Shown here piece after piece: positions 47,530 to 57,466 of a stretch of DNA of 64,000 nt. The notes under the pieces were generated by a model. The model had not been told where the DNA came from. It did no database searches and saw only the letters and a list, made by a program, of their open reading frames with translations. Each line of letters starts with the position of its first letter. Position 1 is the first letter of the stretch. Origin of the DNA: Paraburkholderia sp. SOS3 (GTDB lineage Bacteria > Pseudomonadota > Gammaproteobacteria > Burkholderiales > Burkholderiaceae); contig NZ_CP018811.1 of NCBI RefSeq assembly GCF_001922345.1, forward strand, positions 186,001 through 250,000. Reading direction: 5' to 3'. The translations under genes were made by a program, and so were the position numbers.

Positions 47530-48261
47530 ATGAATCCAGATACCGTACGTTCTGCTTTCGCGCCCACAGGAAAATTGCGCGCGTCGATCAACCTGGGCAA
47601 TCCGATTCTTGCGAACCGCCACCCGCAGACGGGTGAGCCAGGCGGCGTGTCCGTCGATCTCGCGCGTGCACTTGCCGGGCGGCTTGGCGTGGAGATCGAA
47701 CTCGTCGTGTTCGATACGGCCGGCAAGTCCGTCGAGGCCGTGTCCGACGAACGCGCCGACGTCGGCTTCTTCGCGATCGATCCGCTGCGCGGCGCGAGCA
47801 TCGCATTCACGGCGCCTTATGTGCTGATCGAAGGCTATTACCTCGTGCGCGACGCTTCGCCGATTCGTCGCAACGACGAAGTCGATGTACCGACGAATCG
47901 CGTCGCGGTAGGCCTCGGCAGCGCGTATGACCTGTTCCTCACACGGGAACTGAAGCAGGCGACGATCGTACGCGCGCCGAGTTCGCCGGCCGTCGTGCAA
48001 ACCTTCCTCGATCAGGAACTCGAAGTGGCCGCTGGCGTGAAGCAGCAACTCGAAGCCGACGCCGCGCGCACGTCGGGCCTGCGGCTGCTCAACGAGCGCT
48101 TCATGGTGATCCAGCAGGCGATGGGCGTGCCGAAGAGTCGCGGCGACGCCGCCGCCGCGTTCCTTCGCGCCTATGTCGAGGACCAGAAGCGCAGCGGCTT
48201 CGTGGCACAGGCGCTCGCGCGTCACGGTATTAACGGCGCATCGGTGGCGCCGGCCGCCTGA
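47530..48261 (+). CDS. Family 3 substrate-binding protein domain without signal peptide
   Basis: The 243-residue protein matches the SBP_bac_3 fold: GKLRASINLGNPILANRHPQ, GVSVDLARALAGRLGVEIEL, ADVGFFAIDPLRGASIAFTA, VAVGLGSAYDLFLTREL. It has no signal peptide or lipobox from any in-frame start I can see, so it would stay in the cytoplasm unless a start is misjudged. No ABC permease or ATPase gene is adjacent. It may be a cytoplasmic relative with enzymatic or sensory use, or a protein that lost export. Confidence 0.78.
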   Translation: MNPDTVRSAFAPTGKLRASINLGNPILANRHPQTGEPGGVSVDLARALAGRLGVEIELVVFDTAGKSVEAVSDERADVGFFAIDPLRGASIAFTAPYVLIEGYYLVRDASPIRRNDEVDVPTNRVAVGLGSAYDLFLTRELKQATIVRAPSSPAVVQTFLDQELEVAAGVKQQLEADAARTSGLRLLNERFMVIQQAMGVPKSRGDAAAAFLRAYVEDQKRSGFVAQALARHGINGASVAPAA

Positions 48262-48376
48262 GCAGATTTGCCGATTTTCGATAACACCCGGATTTGTGGC
48301 TGCCTAGCATCGGCTGATGCGTGCGCGTCTGCGGTTCGCCGTCCGAACCGCGACGGACGCCCATCTCAGGGAGCCC

Positions 48377-49783
48377 ATGATGAAATCCGAGTCGAAATCG
48401 CAGCATGCCGGCGCCGTTACGCATCACGAACTGAAGCAGACCTTAGGGACCTGGCAGCTATGGGGCATTGCGGTCGGCCTCGTGATCTCCGGTGAATACT
48501 TCGGCTGGAGCTATGGCTGGGCGAGCGCCGGCACGCTCGGGTTCGTGATTACCGCGATCTTTATCGCGGCGATGTACACGACGTTCATCTTCAGCTTTAC
48601 CGAACTCACCACGTCGATTCCGCATGCCGGCGGCCCGTTCGCCTATGCGCGGCATGCGTTCGGACCGACGGGCGGTTTTCTGGCGGGCGCGGCCACGCTC
48701 GTCGAATTCGTCTTTGCACCGCCGGCCATTGCGCTTGCGATCGGCGCATATCTACACGTTCAATTTCCGGGGCTCGAGCCGAAGCATGCGGCAATGGGCG
48801 CGTATCTCGTGTTTATGGCGCTGAACATCGCGGGCGTGCAGGTGGCGGCGACGTTCGAGCTATGCGTGACGCTGCTCGCGATCTTCGAGTTGCTCGTGTT
48901 CATGGGCGTCGTGTCGCCGGGATTTCAATGGGCGAACTTCGCGAAGGGCGGCTGGGCAGGCGCCGATCACTTTTCGCCTGGCGCGTTCCATGGCATGTTC
49001 GCCGCGATTCCGTTTGCGATCTGGTTCTTCCTCGCAATCGAAGGCGTCGCAATGGCGGCCGAAGAAGCAAAAAACCCGAAGCGCTCGATTCCGATCGCGT
49101 ACGTAACCGGCATTCTGACGCTCGTTGCACTCGCTGTCGGCGTGATGGTTTTCGCAGGCGCGGCCGGCGACTGGACCAAACTGGCGAATATCAACGACCC
49201 GCTGCCGCAGGCGATGAAATACATCGTCGGCGCGAACAGCGGCTGGCTGCATATGCTCGTGTGGCTCGGCCTGTTCGGACTGGTCGCGTCGTTTCATGGA
49301 ATCATCCTCGGCTACTCGCGGCAAATCTTTGCGCTTGCGCGAGCCGGATATCTGCCCGAATGGCTCGCGAAAGTGCACCCGCGTTTCAAGACGCCGCACC
49401 GCGCGATTCTCGCGGGCGGCGTGGTCGGCATCGCGGCCATCTATAGCGACGAACTGATTCAATTCGGCGGCCAGACGCTGACGGCGAACATCGTGACGAT
49501 GTCGGTGTTCGGCGCGATCGTGATGTACATCGTCAGCATGCTGGCGCTCTTCAAGCTGCGGCGTGTCGAACCGGACATGGAGCGGCCGTTCCGCGCCCCG
49601 CTGTTTCCGTATTTCCCGGCGTTCGCGCTGTTTGCCGCGGTCATTTCGCTCGCGACGATGGTGTATTTCAATCTGCTCGTCGCGGTCGTGTTCGTCGCTT
49701 TTCTGCTGCTTGGGTACGGGTATTTCCTCATGACGCGGCATCAGCGGGAAGCGGCTCCTATCGACGCGTTGATCGAGGAGTGA
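48377..49783 (+). CDS. eat: Ethanolamine permease
   Basis: The 468-residue protein belongs to the APC superfamily with about twelve membrane segments. LGTWQLWGIAVGLVISGEYF near the start, the GWSYGWASAG segment and AIPFAIWFFLAIEGVAMAAE are typical of the Eat ethanolamine importer. AGGGAG precedes ATG 48377. It is directly followed by eutB and eutC on the same strand, which supports ethanolamine as the substrate. Confidence 0.93.
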   Translation: MMKSESKSQHAGAVTHHELKQTLGTWQLWGIAVGLVISGEYFGWSYGWASAGTLGFVITAIFIAAMYTTFIFSFTELTTSIPHAGGPFAYARHAFGPTGGFLAGAATLVEFVFAPPAIALAIGAYLHVQFPGLEPKHAAMGAYLVFMALNIAGVQVAATFELCVTLLAIFELLVFMGVVSPGFQWANFAKGGWAGADHFSPGAFHGMFAAIPFAIWFFLAIEGVAMAAEEAKNPKRSIPIAYVTGILTLVALAVGVMVFAGAAGDWTKLANINDPLPQAMKYIVGANSGWLHMLVWLGLFGLVASFHGIILGYSRQIFALARAGYLPEWLAKVHPRFKTPHRAILAGGVVGIAAIYSDELIQFGGQTLTANIVTMSVFGAIVMYIVSMLALFKLRRVEPDMERPFRAPLFPYFPAFALFAAVISLATMVYFNLLVAVVFVAFLLLGYGYFLMTRHQREAAPIDALIEE

Positions 49784-49934
49784 TCGGGCTGCATTTGCGG
49801 CGCGGTGCCCGCGCGCAGTGGCTTGCCGGCGAAACGCGTGACGCCTCCGGCATTTGGCGCTATCGTGGGGACATCGCCGTCATGGACGGGGCAGATCGCA
49901 CGGCGCCGGCCGATGCCAGACAGGGAATGCAACG

Positions 49935-51335
49935 ATGAGCTACACGGAGACGATCGGCGCGCGCTGCTACCGCTTCGCCGACCTGAAGACCTTGCTCGCG
50001 AAAGCGAGCCCGCTGCGCTCCGGGGACCAGCTCGCCGGCGTGGCGGCGGCGAGCGAAGAGGAACGCGTCGCCGCAAAAATGGCGCTTGCCGACGTGCCGC
50101 TGCGCACATTTCTCAACGAAGCGCTGATTCCCTACGAAAGCGACGAAGTTACGCGCCTGATCGTCGATACGCATTCGCCCCATGCCTTCGCCGGGATCTC
50201 GCATCTGACTGTCGGCGACTTTCGCAACTGGCTGCTCGCGACGAGCACGGATTCGGATGCGCTCGAACGCGTCACTGCGGGCCTCACTCCTGAGATGGTC
50301 GCTGCGGTGTCGAAGCTGATGCGCAACCAGGATCTGATCGTCGCGGCGCGCAAACGGCCGGTCGTCACGCGTTTTCGCAGCACGATCGGCCTGCCCGGCC
50401 GCCTGTCCGTGCGTCTGCAGCCGAACCATCCGACCGACGACGTCAAAGGCATCGCCGCTTCGATGCTCGACGGCCTGATGTACGGCTGCGGCGATGCGGT
50501 GATCGGCATCAACCCGGCGTCGGATAGTCTCGCCGCGATCACGAAGCTGTTGCAGATGATCGACGACTTCCGTCAGCGTTATCAGGTGCCGACGCAATCG
50601 TGCGTGCTGACTCACGTGACGAACACGGTTGCGGCGATCGAAAGGGGTGCACCGGTGGACCTTGTTTTCCAGTCGATCGCGGGCACTGAAAAAGCCAACG
50701 CGAGCTTCGGCATTTCGCTTGCGCTGCTGCAGGAAGCATACGAAGCCGCGCTTTCGCTCAAGCGCGGCACGGTCGGCGACAACGTGATGTATTTTGAAAC
50801 GGGACATGGCAGTGCGCTTTCCGCAAACGCGCATCACGGTATCGATCAGCAGACCTGCGAAGTGCGCGCGTATGCGGTTGCGCGCAAGTTCAAGCCGCTT
50901 CTGACGAACACGGTGGTCGGCTTTATCGGACCCGAGTATCTGTACGACGGCAAGCAGATCACGCGCGCAGGTCTTGAAGACCACTTCTGCGGCAAGCTGC
51001 TCGGCGTGCCGATGGGCTGCGATATCTGTTACACGAACCACGCCGAAGCCGATCAGGACGACATGGACAACCTGCTGACGCTGCTCGGCGCCGCCGGCGT
51101 CAACTTCATCATGGGTATTCCGGGCGCGGACGATGTGATGCTCAACTATCAGAGCACGTCGTTTCACGATTCGCTGTATCTGCGCGAAGTGCTCGGCTTG
51201 CGGCGCGCGCCGGAGTTCGAAGCATGGCTCGAGTCGATGCAGATCACGGACGCACGCGGCGCGCTGCTGAACAGCGCCGCAGCGCGGCAGCCGCTGCTCG
51301 AAGGCGCGCGCGAATGGGTTGGGGCGGCGCCATGA
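49935..51335 (+). CDS. eutB: Ethanolamine ammonia-lyase large subunit
   Basis: EutB with EutC converts ethanolamine to acetaldehyde and ammonia using adenosylcobalamin. The 466-residue protein starts MSYTETIGARCYRFADLKTL. Conserved segments include NEALIPYESDEVTRLI, GRLSVRLQPNHPTDDVKGIA, YFETGHGSALSANAHHGIDQ and GCDICYTNHAEADQDDMDNL. ATG 49935 gives the family N-terminus. The stop overlaps the eutC start. No microcompartment shell genes are present nearby. Confidence 0.96.
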   Translation: MSYTETIGARCYRFADLKTLLAKASPLRSGDQLAGVAAASEEERVAAKMALADVPLRTFLNEALIPYESDEVTRLIVDTHSPHAFAGISHLTVGDFRNWLLATSTDSDALERVTAGLTPEMVAAVSKLMRNQDLIVAARKRPVVTRFRSTIGLPGRLSVRLQPNHPTDDVKGIAASMLDGLMYGCGDAVIGINPASDSLAAITKLLQMIDDFRQRYQVPTQSCVLTHVTNTVAAIERGAPVDLVFQSIAGTEKANASFGISLALLQEAYEAALSLKRGTVGDNVMYFETGHGSALSANAHHGIDQQTCEVRAYAVARKFKPLLTNTVVGFIGPEYLYDGKQITRAGLEDHFCGKLLGVPMGCDICYTNHAEADQDDMDNLLTLLGAAGVNFIMGIPGADDVMLNYQSTSFHDSLYLREVLGLRRAPEFEAWLESMQITDARGALLNSAAARQPLLEGAREWVGAAP

Positions 51336-52129
51336 GCGACCCTGTCGAGAAAAATCCGTGGGACGCATTGCGCGCCTTCACCCCTGCACGCATCGCATTG
51401 GGCCGCGCCGGCAACAGCGTGCCGACGGCGCCGCTGCTCGCGTTCAACCTGTCGCATGCGCAAGCACGCGATGCGGTTCATCATCCGCTCGACGCCGACG
51501 CGCTGCATCGGCAATTGCGCGAGCATGGCTTCGCCGCGACGCTCGACGTTCACAGTGCGGCGCCGGATCGTGAACACTATTTGCGACGGCCCGATCTCGG
51601 GCGCAGGCTGTCCGACGAGAGTCGCGGTCTGTTGGCGAAGGCTGCGGGCGCATCGCAGCCCGATGTCGTGTTCGTGGTCGCCGACGGGCTCTCCGCAGTT
51701 GCGGCGGCGAAGCAATCCGTTCCGATGCTGCGAGCGATTCACGCAAGGCTGCAGCAGGACTGGGAGATGGGCCCCGTGGTGGTGGCTCGTCAGGCGCGGG
51801 TTGCTTTGGGCGATGAAATCGGCCAAATGCTGCGCGCGCGGATCGTCGTCATGCTGATCGGCGAGCGGCCCGGCCTCAGCTCGCCGGACAGTCTGGGCAT
51901 TTACCTGACCTACGCGCCGAAGGTCGGCTGCAGCGACGCGCAGCGCAACTGCATTTCCAACGTGCGCCCCGAAGGGCTGAATTTCGACGCGGCTGCGCAC
52001 AAGCTCCACTATCTGCTCACGCATGCGCGTCGTCTGGGATTGACCGGTGTCGGACTAAAAGACGAAAGCGACGCGTTGCTCGACGCCACTGCGGCGGCCG
52101 GCAACGCCTCGCTTGCCGGCGGACGGTAG
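51332..52129 (+). CDS. eutC: Ethanolamine ammonia-lyase small subunit
   Basis: The 265-residue protein carries part of the cobalamin site of the lyase. Family segments include ARIALGRAGNSVPTAPLLAF, HAQARDAVHHPLD, PDVVFVVADGLSAVAA, IGERPGLSSPDSLGIYLTYA and GCSDAQRNCISNVRPEG. The ATG at 51332 overlaps the eutB stop (ATGA), so expression of the two subunits is coupled. It is convergent with the DUF779 gene. Confidence 0.96.
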   Translation: MSDPVEKNPWDALRAFTPARIALGRAGNSVPTAPLLAFNLSHAQARDAVHHPLDADALHRQLREHGFAATLDVHSAAPDREHYLRRPDLGRRLSDESRGLLAKAAGASQPDVVFVVADGLSAVAAAKQSVPMLRAIHARLQQDWEMGPVVVARQARVALGDEIGQMLRARIVVMLIGERPGLSSPDSLGIYLTYAPKVGCSDAQRNCISNVRPEGLNFDAAAHKLHYLLTHARRLGLTGVGLKDESDALLDATAAAGNASLAGGR

Positions 52130-52173
52130 CGGCAGCGGTGACAACCCATCCGACACGCGATAAAACGCCTGGC

Positions 52174-52557
52174 TCAAGCGTCGGCGCGTTGTACCGGATG
52201 CGCCGCGAGCCATTCGTTCTCCGCATCGTCGTAGAGCCGCGAACGCGTCAGGAATCTCAGGCCAGTCGGGCGTTCAAGCGAGAACATCCCGCCGTTGCCG
52301 GGCACCACGTCGATAATCAGCTGCGTATGCTGCCAGTACTCAAACTGAGATTCGCTCATATAGAACGGCACGCCCGCGATCGCGCCGAGCTTCACGTCGG
52401 ACGCACCCACCATGAATTCACCGGTCGGAAAACACATCGGCGCACTGCCGTCGCAGCATCCGCCCGATTGATGAAACAGGATCGAGCCGTGTTCGGTGGC
52501 CAGTTTTTGAATCAGCGAAACGGCGGCATCCGTCGCGACTACACGTTCAACAGACAT
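52174..52557 (-). CDS. DUF779 family protein
   Basis: The 127-residue protein begins MSVERVVATDAAVSLIQKLA and has HQSGGCCDGSAPMCFP, the cysteine-rich signature of DUF779. Members usually sit next to an AcoD/ExaC-type aldehyde dehydrogenase and may assist it, but no reaction is established. Here it follows such a gene on the same strand 127 bp downstream. The frame extends upstream to 52656, but ATG 52557 is the family start. Confidence 0.88.
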   Translation of the reverse strand: MSVERVVATDAAVSLIQKLATEHGSILFHQSGGCCDGSAPMCFPTGEFMVGASDVKLGAIAGVPFYMSESQFEYWQHTQLIIDVVPGNGGMFSLERPTGLRFLTRSRLYDDAENEWLAAHPVQRADA

Positions 52558-52684
52558 TCGGTTCCCCGGCAAAAAGAAGCAGACCGCGACCGAGGCGACC
52601 TGCCTATGGACAAGCAAGCAGACGGACAAACACGAACCCATCAAGCGGAATAACAAACGTCTCGACGAGCGAGCCGATTGGCGC

Positions 52685-54205
52685 TTAGAAGAAGCCGAGC
52701 GGCTTGTCGCTATAGCTGACGAGCAGGTTCTTCGTCTGCTGATAGTGGTCGAGCATCATCTTGTGCGTTTCGCGGCCGATACCCGATTGCTTGTAGCCGC
52801 CGAACGCGGCATGCGCCGGATACGCGTGATAGCAGTTCGTCCAGACGCGCCCGGCCTGAATCTGCCGGCCGAAGCGATATGCACGCGTGCCGTCGCGCGT
52901 CCATACGCCGGCGCCAAGTCCATACAGCGTGTCGTTTGCGATATCGAGCGCTTCGTCTTCGTTCCTGAACGTCGTCACGGCAACGACCGGCCCGAAGATC
53001 TCTTCCTGGAAAATGCGCATTTTATTGTTGCCGCGAAACACGGTCGGTTTCACGTAGTAGCCCTTGCCGAGTTCGCCGTCAAGCGTATTGCGCTCGCCGC
53101 CGATCAGGCATTGCGCACCCTCCTGCTTGCCGAGATCGATGTACGAGAGGATCTTTTCGAGCTGTTCCTGCGAGGCCTGCGCACCGATCATCGTCTGCAT
53201 ATCGAGCGGGTGCCCTTGCGCAATGGCTGCGACGCGCTTGACCGCGCGCTCGATGAACCGGTCGTAGATCTTCTCTTCGATCAGCACGCGCGACGGACAC
53301 GTGCACACCTCGCCCTGATTCAGCGCAAACATCGCAAACCCCTCGAGCGCTTTATCGAAGAAGCTGTCGTCATGGTCCATTACGTCGGCAAAGAAGATGT
53401 TCGGGCTCTTGCCGCCCAGCTCGAGCGTGACGGGAATGAGGTTCTGGCTCGCGTACTGCATGATGAGGCGGCCCGTGGTCGTCTCGCCGGTGAACGCGAT
53501 CTTCGCGATGCGCTTATTCGAAGCGAGCGGCTTGCCCGCTTCGAGGCCGAAGCCGTTCACGACGTTCACCACGCCAGGCGGCAGGAGATCCTGAATCAGT
53601 TCCATCAGCACGAGGATGGAAGCGGGCGTTTGCTCCGCGGGCTTCAGTACGACGCAATTGCCGGCGGCGAGCGCGGGTGCGAGCTTCCACACGGCCATCA
53701 GGATCGGGAAATTCCACGGGATGATCTGACCGACCACGCCCAGCGGCTCATGAAAGTGATACGCGACGGTGTCTTCATCGATCTGCGAGATCGAGCCTTC
53801 CTGCGCGCGAATGCAGCTTGCAAAATAGCGGAAGTGGTCGATTGCAAGCGGGATATCGGCGGCCGTCGACTCGCGCAGCGGCTTGCCGTTGTCGATCGTC
53901 TCCGCGACCGCGAGACGCGCGAGATTCGCTTCCATACGGTCCGCGATCTTGCTGAGGATGTTCGCGCGCCCGGCGGCCGAGGTCTTGCCCCAGCTCGCTT
54001 TCGCGCGATGCGCGGCGTCGAGCGCGAGTTCGACGTCCGCTTCCCGCGAGCGCGGAATCGACGTGAATGCTTCGCCCGTGATCGGCGAGATATTGTCGAA
54101 ATACTCGCCGCCGGCCGGCTTCACCCATTCTCCGCCGATAAAATTCGCGTACTGCTTTTTGTACGGGTAATCGGTGCTTAGAAACTGCATCTCCGCGTGA
54201 TTCAT
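52685..54205 (-). CDS. Aldehyde dehydrogenase (acetaldehyde-oxidising AcoD/ExaC type)
   Basis: The 506-residue NAD(P)-dependent enzyme oxidises aldehydes to acids. Visible motifs are [20 protein letters not shown], the general-base Glu in [11 protein letters not shown], the catalytic Cys in [21 protein letters not shown] and the C-terminal [17 protein letters not shown]. The double-cysteine CTC pattern matches AldB/AcoD/ExaC enzymes. It would turn the acetaldehyde made by EutBC into acetate. AGGAG precedes ATG 54205. It is followed by DUF779 and is divergent from the EutR-like gene. Confidence 0.93.
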   Translation of the reverse strand: MNHAEMQFLSTDYPYKKQYANFIGGEWVKPAGGEYFDNISPITGEAFTSIPRSREADVELALDAAHRAKASWGKTSAAGRANILSKIADRMEANLARLAVAETIDNGKPLRESTAADIPLAIDHFRYFASCIRAQEGSISQIDEDTVAYHFHEPLGVVGQIIPWNFPILMAVWKLAPALAAGNCVVLKPAEQTPASILVLMELIQDLLPPGVVNVVNGFGLEAGKPLASNKRIAKIAFTGETTTGRLIMQYASQNLIPVTLELGGKSPNIFFADVMDHDDSFFDKALEGFAMFALNQGEVCTCPSRVLIEEKIYDRFIERAVKRVAAIAQGHPLDMQTMIGAQASQEQLEKILSYIDLGKQEGAQCLIGGERNTLDGELGKGYYVKPTVFRGNNKMRIFQEEIFGPVVAVTTFRNEDEALDIANDTLYGLGAGVWTRDGTRAYRFGRQIQAGRVWTNCYHAYPAHAAFGGYKQSGIGRETHKMMLDHYQQTKNLLVSYSDKPLGFF

Positions 54206-54530
54206 CTGAATGCTCCTCACATGTGTCGGGTCGTTCGAGTCGGCAGCCTTATCGCATCAGCCGCGCGCTCGTTACGCCAGATCCATGCCAGTCGCCGCAA
54301 ACCGCGTTTGATCGCGGTGCATCGGGCACCGTCGCAATGCATAGTCGTTTCGCATACCTAGATGTGTGCTTTCGAGGCGCATCGATACTGAACAGGTGTC
54401 TCAGCCGCTGTTCATGAACTGAACAACGGGTGCGCGCGAGTCGGCTGCAACGGCTTGCGCACAGCGCTTTTTTGAGCAGCTAGAGTGTCGAGGGCATCCA
54501 TTGCACGACATTTGCTCCCCGGTGATCTCC
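54206..54530. promoter_or_regulatory. Divergent promoter region of ALDH and EutR-like genes
   Basis: These 325 bp have no gene. On the ALDH side, the minus strand reads TGGCATGGATCTGGC (54276-54290), which has the GG-N10-GC spacing of a sigma-54 promoter. About 110-125 bp upstream of the implied start is the inverted repeat TGAACAG-N12-CTGTTCA (54389-54414), followed by another TGAAC. This is the usual position for an activator of sigma-54 polymerase. The match is imperfect, so it is a hypothesis. Confidence 0.4.
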
Positions 54531-55580
54531 ATGACGACCGACACCGACCTTCCCGATGCCGCTGAGTCCGAGGCAGCGGCACATGCGCAGCGGCACGCGT
54601 TGTATCGCGTGCAGACGCGCATCGCTCACGACGCCGACGAACAGGCGCGCAATCTTCACGGCTGGCGGCAGACCTACGATCAACTGACGTCGGGCCGCTT
54701 TATCGGCCAACTCACGGGCTTGCATGTCGACGACATGCACGTGTTCCGCGAAACGACGAGCGAGACGCTGCGCCAGACATGCGAGGTCCAGTCGGACGCA
54801 TACTGGCTCGGCATTCCCGTGAATCGCGGCGCGACGGGGCGCATCGACGGTGGTCTTATCGATGGCGAGACTGTTGCGTTGAGAGCGGGCGGCATCGAGT
54901 TCGAACTGGTGACGCCGGCCGGCTATGAAATCTTCGGTGTGGTCGTGCAGGGCGGCATCTTGCGTCGACATGCAGCGTTGGCGGGGCACGGTGATGCGCT
55001 GATCGATCGCGCGTCGCTTTCGCGCGTGCTGCGGATCGATCCTGCGCGCAAGACGCAGCTCTGCGCACGCCTCGCGCACATTCTGGCCGAAGGTGACGCC
55101 GCGCTCGCGACGTGCGCGCGGCCCCAGCTGCATGCATCGGTGCTCGACGCGCTGCTCGACGCATGCGCCACGACGACGGATGGCGAGCCGATAGAGGCGC
55201 CGTCGTCGCGGTCGCGCCGGCGCCGCATCGTCGGCGAATCGCGCGATTATGTGCTGGCGAACCGCGATCGTCCGGTGAGTGTGCCCGAACTCTGCGAGCA
55301 CCTGCACGTGAGCCGGCGCACGCTGCAGTACTGCTTCGAGGACGTGCTCGGCATGGCGCCTGCGAGCTATCTGCGCGTGATCCGGCTGAACGGCGCGCGC
55401 CGCGAGCTCTGCGATGCCTCGCGCGGCGGCGCGCTCTCCGTGCAGAATGTGGCGGCCGCGTGGGGCTTCTGGCATCTGAGCCAGTTTGCGACCGACTACC
55501 GGAAGCTGTTCGGCATGCGGCCTTCGGATACGCTCAAAGCCGCGCAGATGCTGCACAGCGAACTCCGCTTTGCCCACTGA
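54531..55580 (+). CDS. eutR: AraC family regulator, EutR-like
   Basis: The 349-residue protein has a long N-terminal sensor region (YRVQTRIAHDADEQARNLHG, QLTGLHVDDMHVFRETTSET) and a C-terminal AraC helix-turn-helix pair (VPELCEHLHVSRRTLQYCFE, VAAAWGFWHLSQFATDYRKL). The N-terminal half matches EutR-type activators of ethanolamine genes. It is divergent from the aldehyde dehydrogenase and near eutBC. ATG 54531 is chosen. A TTG at 54501 would add ten residues. Confidence 0.85.
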   Translation: MTTDTDLPDAAESEAAAHAQRHALYRVQTRIAHDADEQARNLHGWRQTYDQLTSGRFIGQLTGLHVDDMHVFRETTSETLRQTCEVQSDAYWLGIPVNRGATGRIDGGLIDGETVALRAGGIEFELVTPAGYEIFGVVVQGGILRRHAALAGHGDALIDRASLSRVLRIDPARKTQLCARLAHILAEGDAALATCARPQLHASVLDALLDACATTTDGEPIEAPSSRSRRRRIVGESRDYVLANRDRPVSVPELCEHLHVSRRTLQYCFEDVLGMAPASYLRVIRLNGARRELCDASRGGALSVQNVAAAWGFWHLSQFATDYRKLFGMRPSDTLKAAQMLHSELRFAH

Positions 55581-55617
55581 CGCCGCGCCGGCCTGCCCTT
55601 TGCTGCGGCTTGCTACC

Positions 55618-55647
55618 GGGTGCCGACCCGGGTGCCGACCCGGGTGG
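55618..55647 (+). repeat. Short tandem repeat, 12-bp unit, 2.5 copies
   Basis: CGGGTGCCGACC occurs twice in a row (55618-55629, 55630-55641) and is followed by half a unit CGGGTG. It lies just downstream of the eutR stop. Confidence 0.75.
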
Positions 55648-55739
55648 TTGCGCAAGCTTTTCCTCCCGGTACGTGCGGTCCGCGATCGCCCATCCGCTAA
55701 AATCGCCCGATATCGAACGCATCTACCTGAGGAATCACC

Positions 55740-55928
55740 GTGTTTATCTGCAGAAACCAGTCCTGCGGCGCCGAGTGGGAGCTGTCGGACGTCGTCATCA
55801 AGAACGAGGGTCAGGGGCTGCTGTTCCGCTGTCCGATGTGCGGCGCGCGCAATTACGTCGAACGCTTCGAGTCGGACGACGGCGCCGTGCTCTACGAGCA
55901 GCTCGATGGCCGTCCTTATCAGGATTGA
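55740..55928 (+). CDS. Small zinc-ribbon protein
   Basis: The 62-residue protein has MFICRNQSCGAEWEL and, 25 residues later, FRCPMCGARN, which together would bind one zinc ion. It starts at GTG 55740 with GAGGA at good spacing. The last stop is only two bases before the dbpA start, so it is probably cotranscribed with the RNA helicase. Function is unknown. Confidence 0.78.
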   Translation: MFICRNQSCGAEWELSDVVIKNEGQGLLFRCPMCGARNYVERFESDDGAVLYEQLDGRPYQD

Positions 55929-55930
55929 AC

Positions 55931-57333
<1,403 letters not shown>

Positions 57334-57340
<7 letters not shown>

Positions 57341-57458
57341 ATCCGAGCGAATAAACCCGGACGAATGAGGGCGGACGAATAAGGGCGAACCAATAAACCC
57401 GACCGAATAAAAGCGAACGCATCAAAGCAGACGAACAAAGCAGACGAGTACAAGCGGA
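57334..57458 (+). repeat. 14-bp imperfect tandem repeat array, 9 units
   Basis: Nine units in a row follow the pattern CGAATAAACCCGGA with substitutions (57334, 57348, 57362, 57376, 57390, 57404, 57418, 57432, 57445; the eighth is 13 bp). The first unit contains the dbpA stop codon and the last supplies the GCGGAGA ribosome-binding site of the aminotransferase gene. The array thus fills the whole gap between the two genes. Confidence 0.85.
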
Positions 57459-57466
57459 GACACCCC

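Noticed and set aside
55618..55647. 12-bp repeat as a possible CRISPR or attachment site
   Set aside because: There are only 2.5 directly joined copies with no spacers and no integrase nearby. It is a simple tandem duplication.
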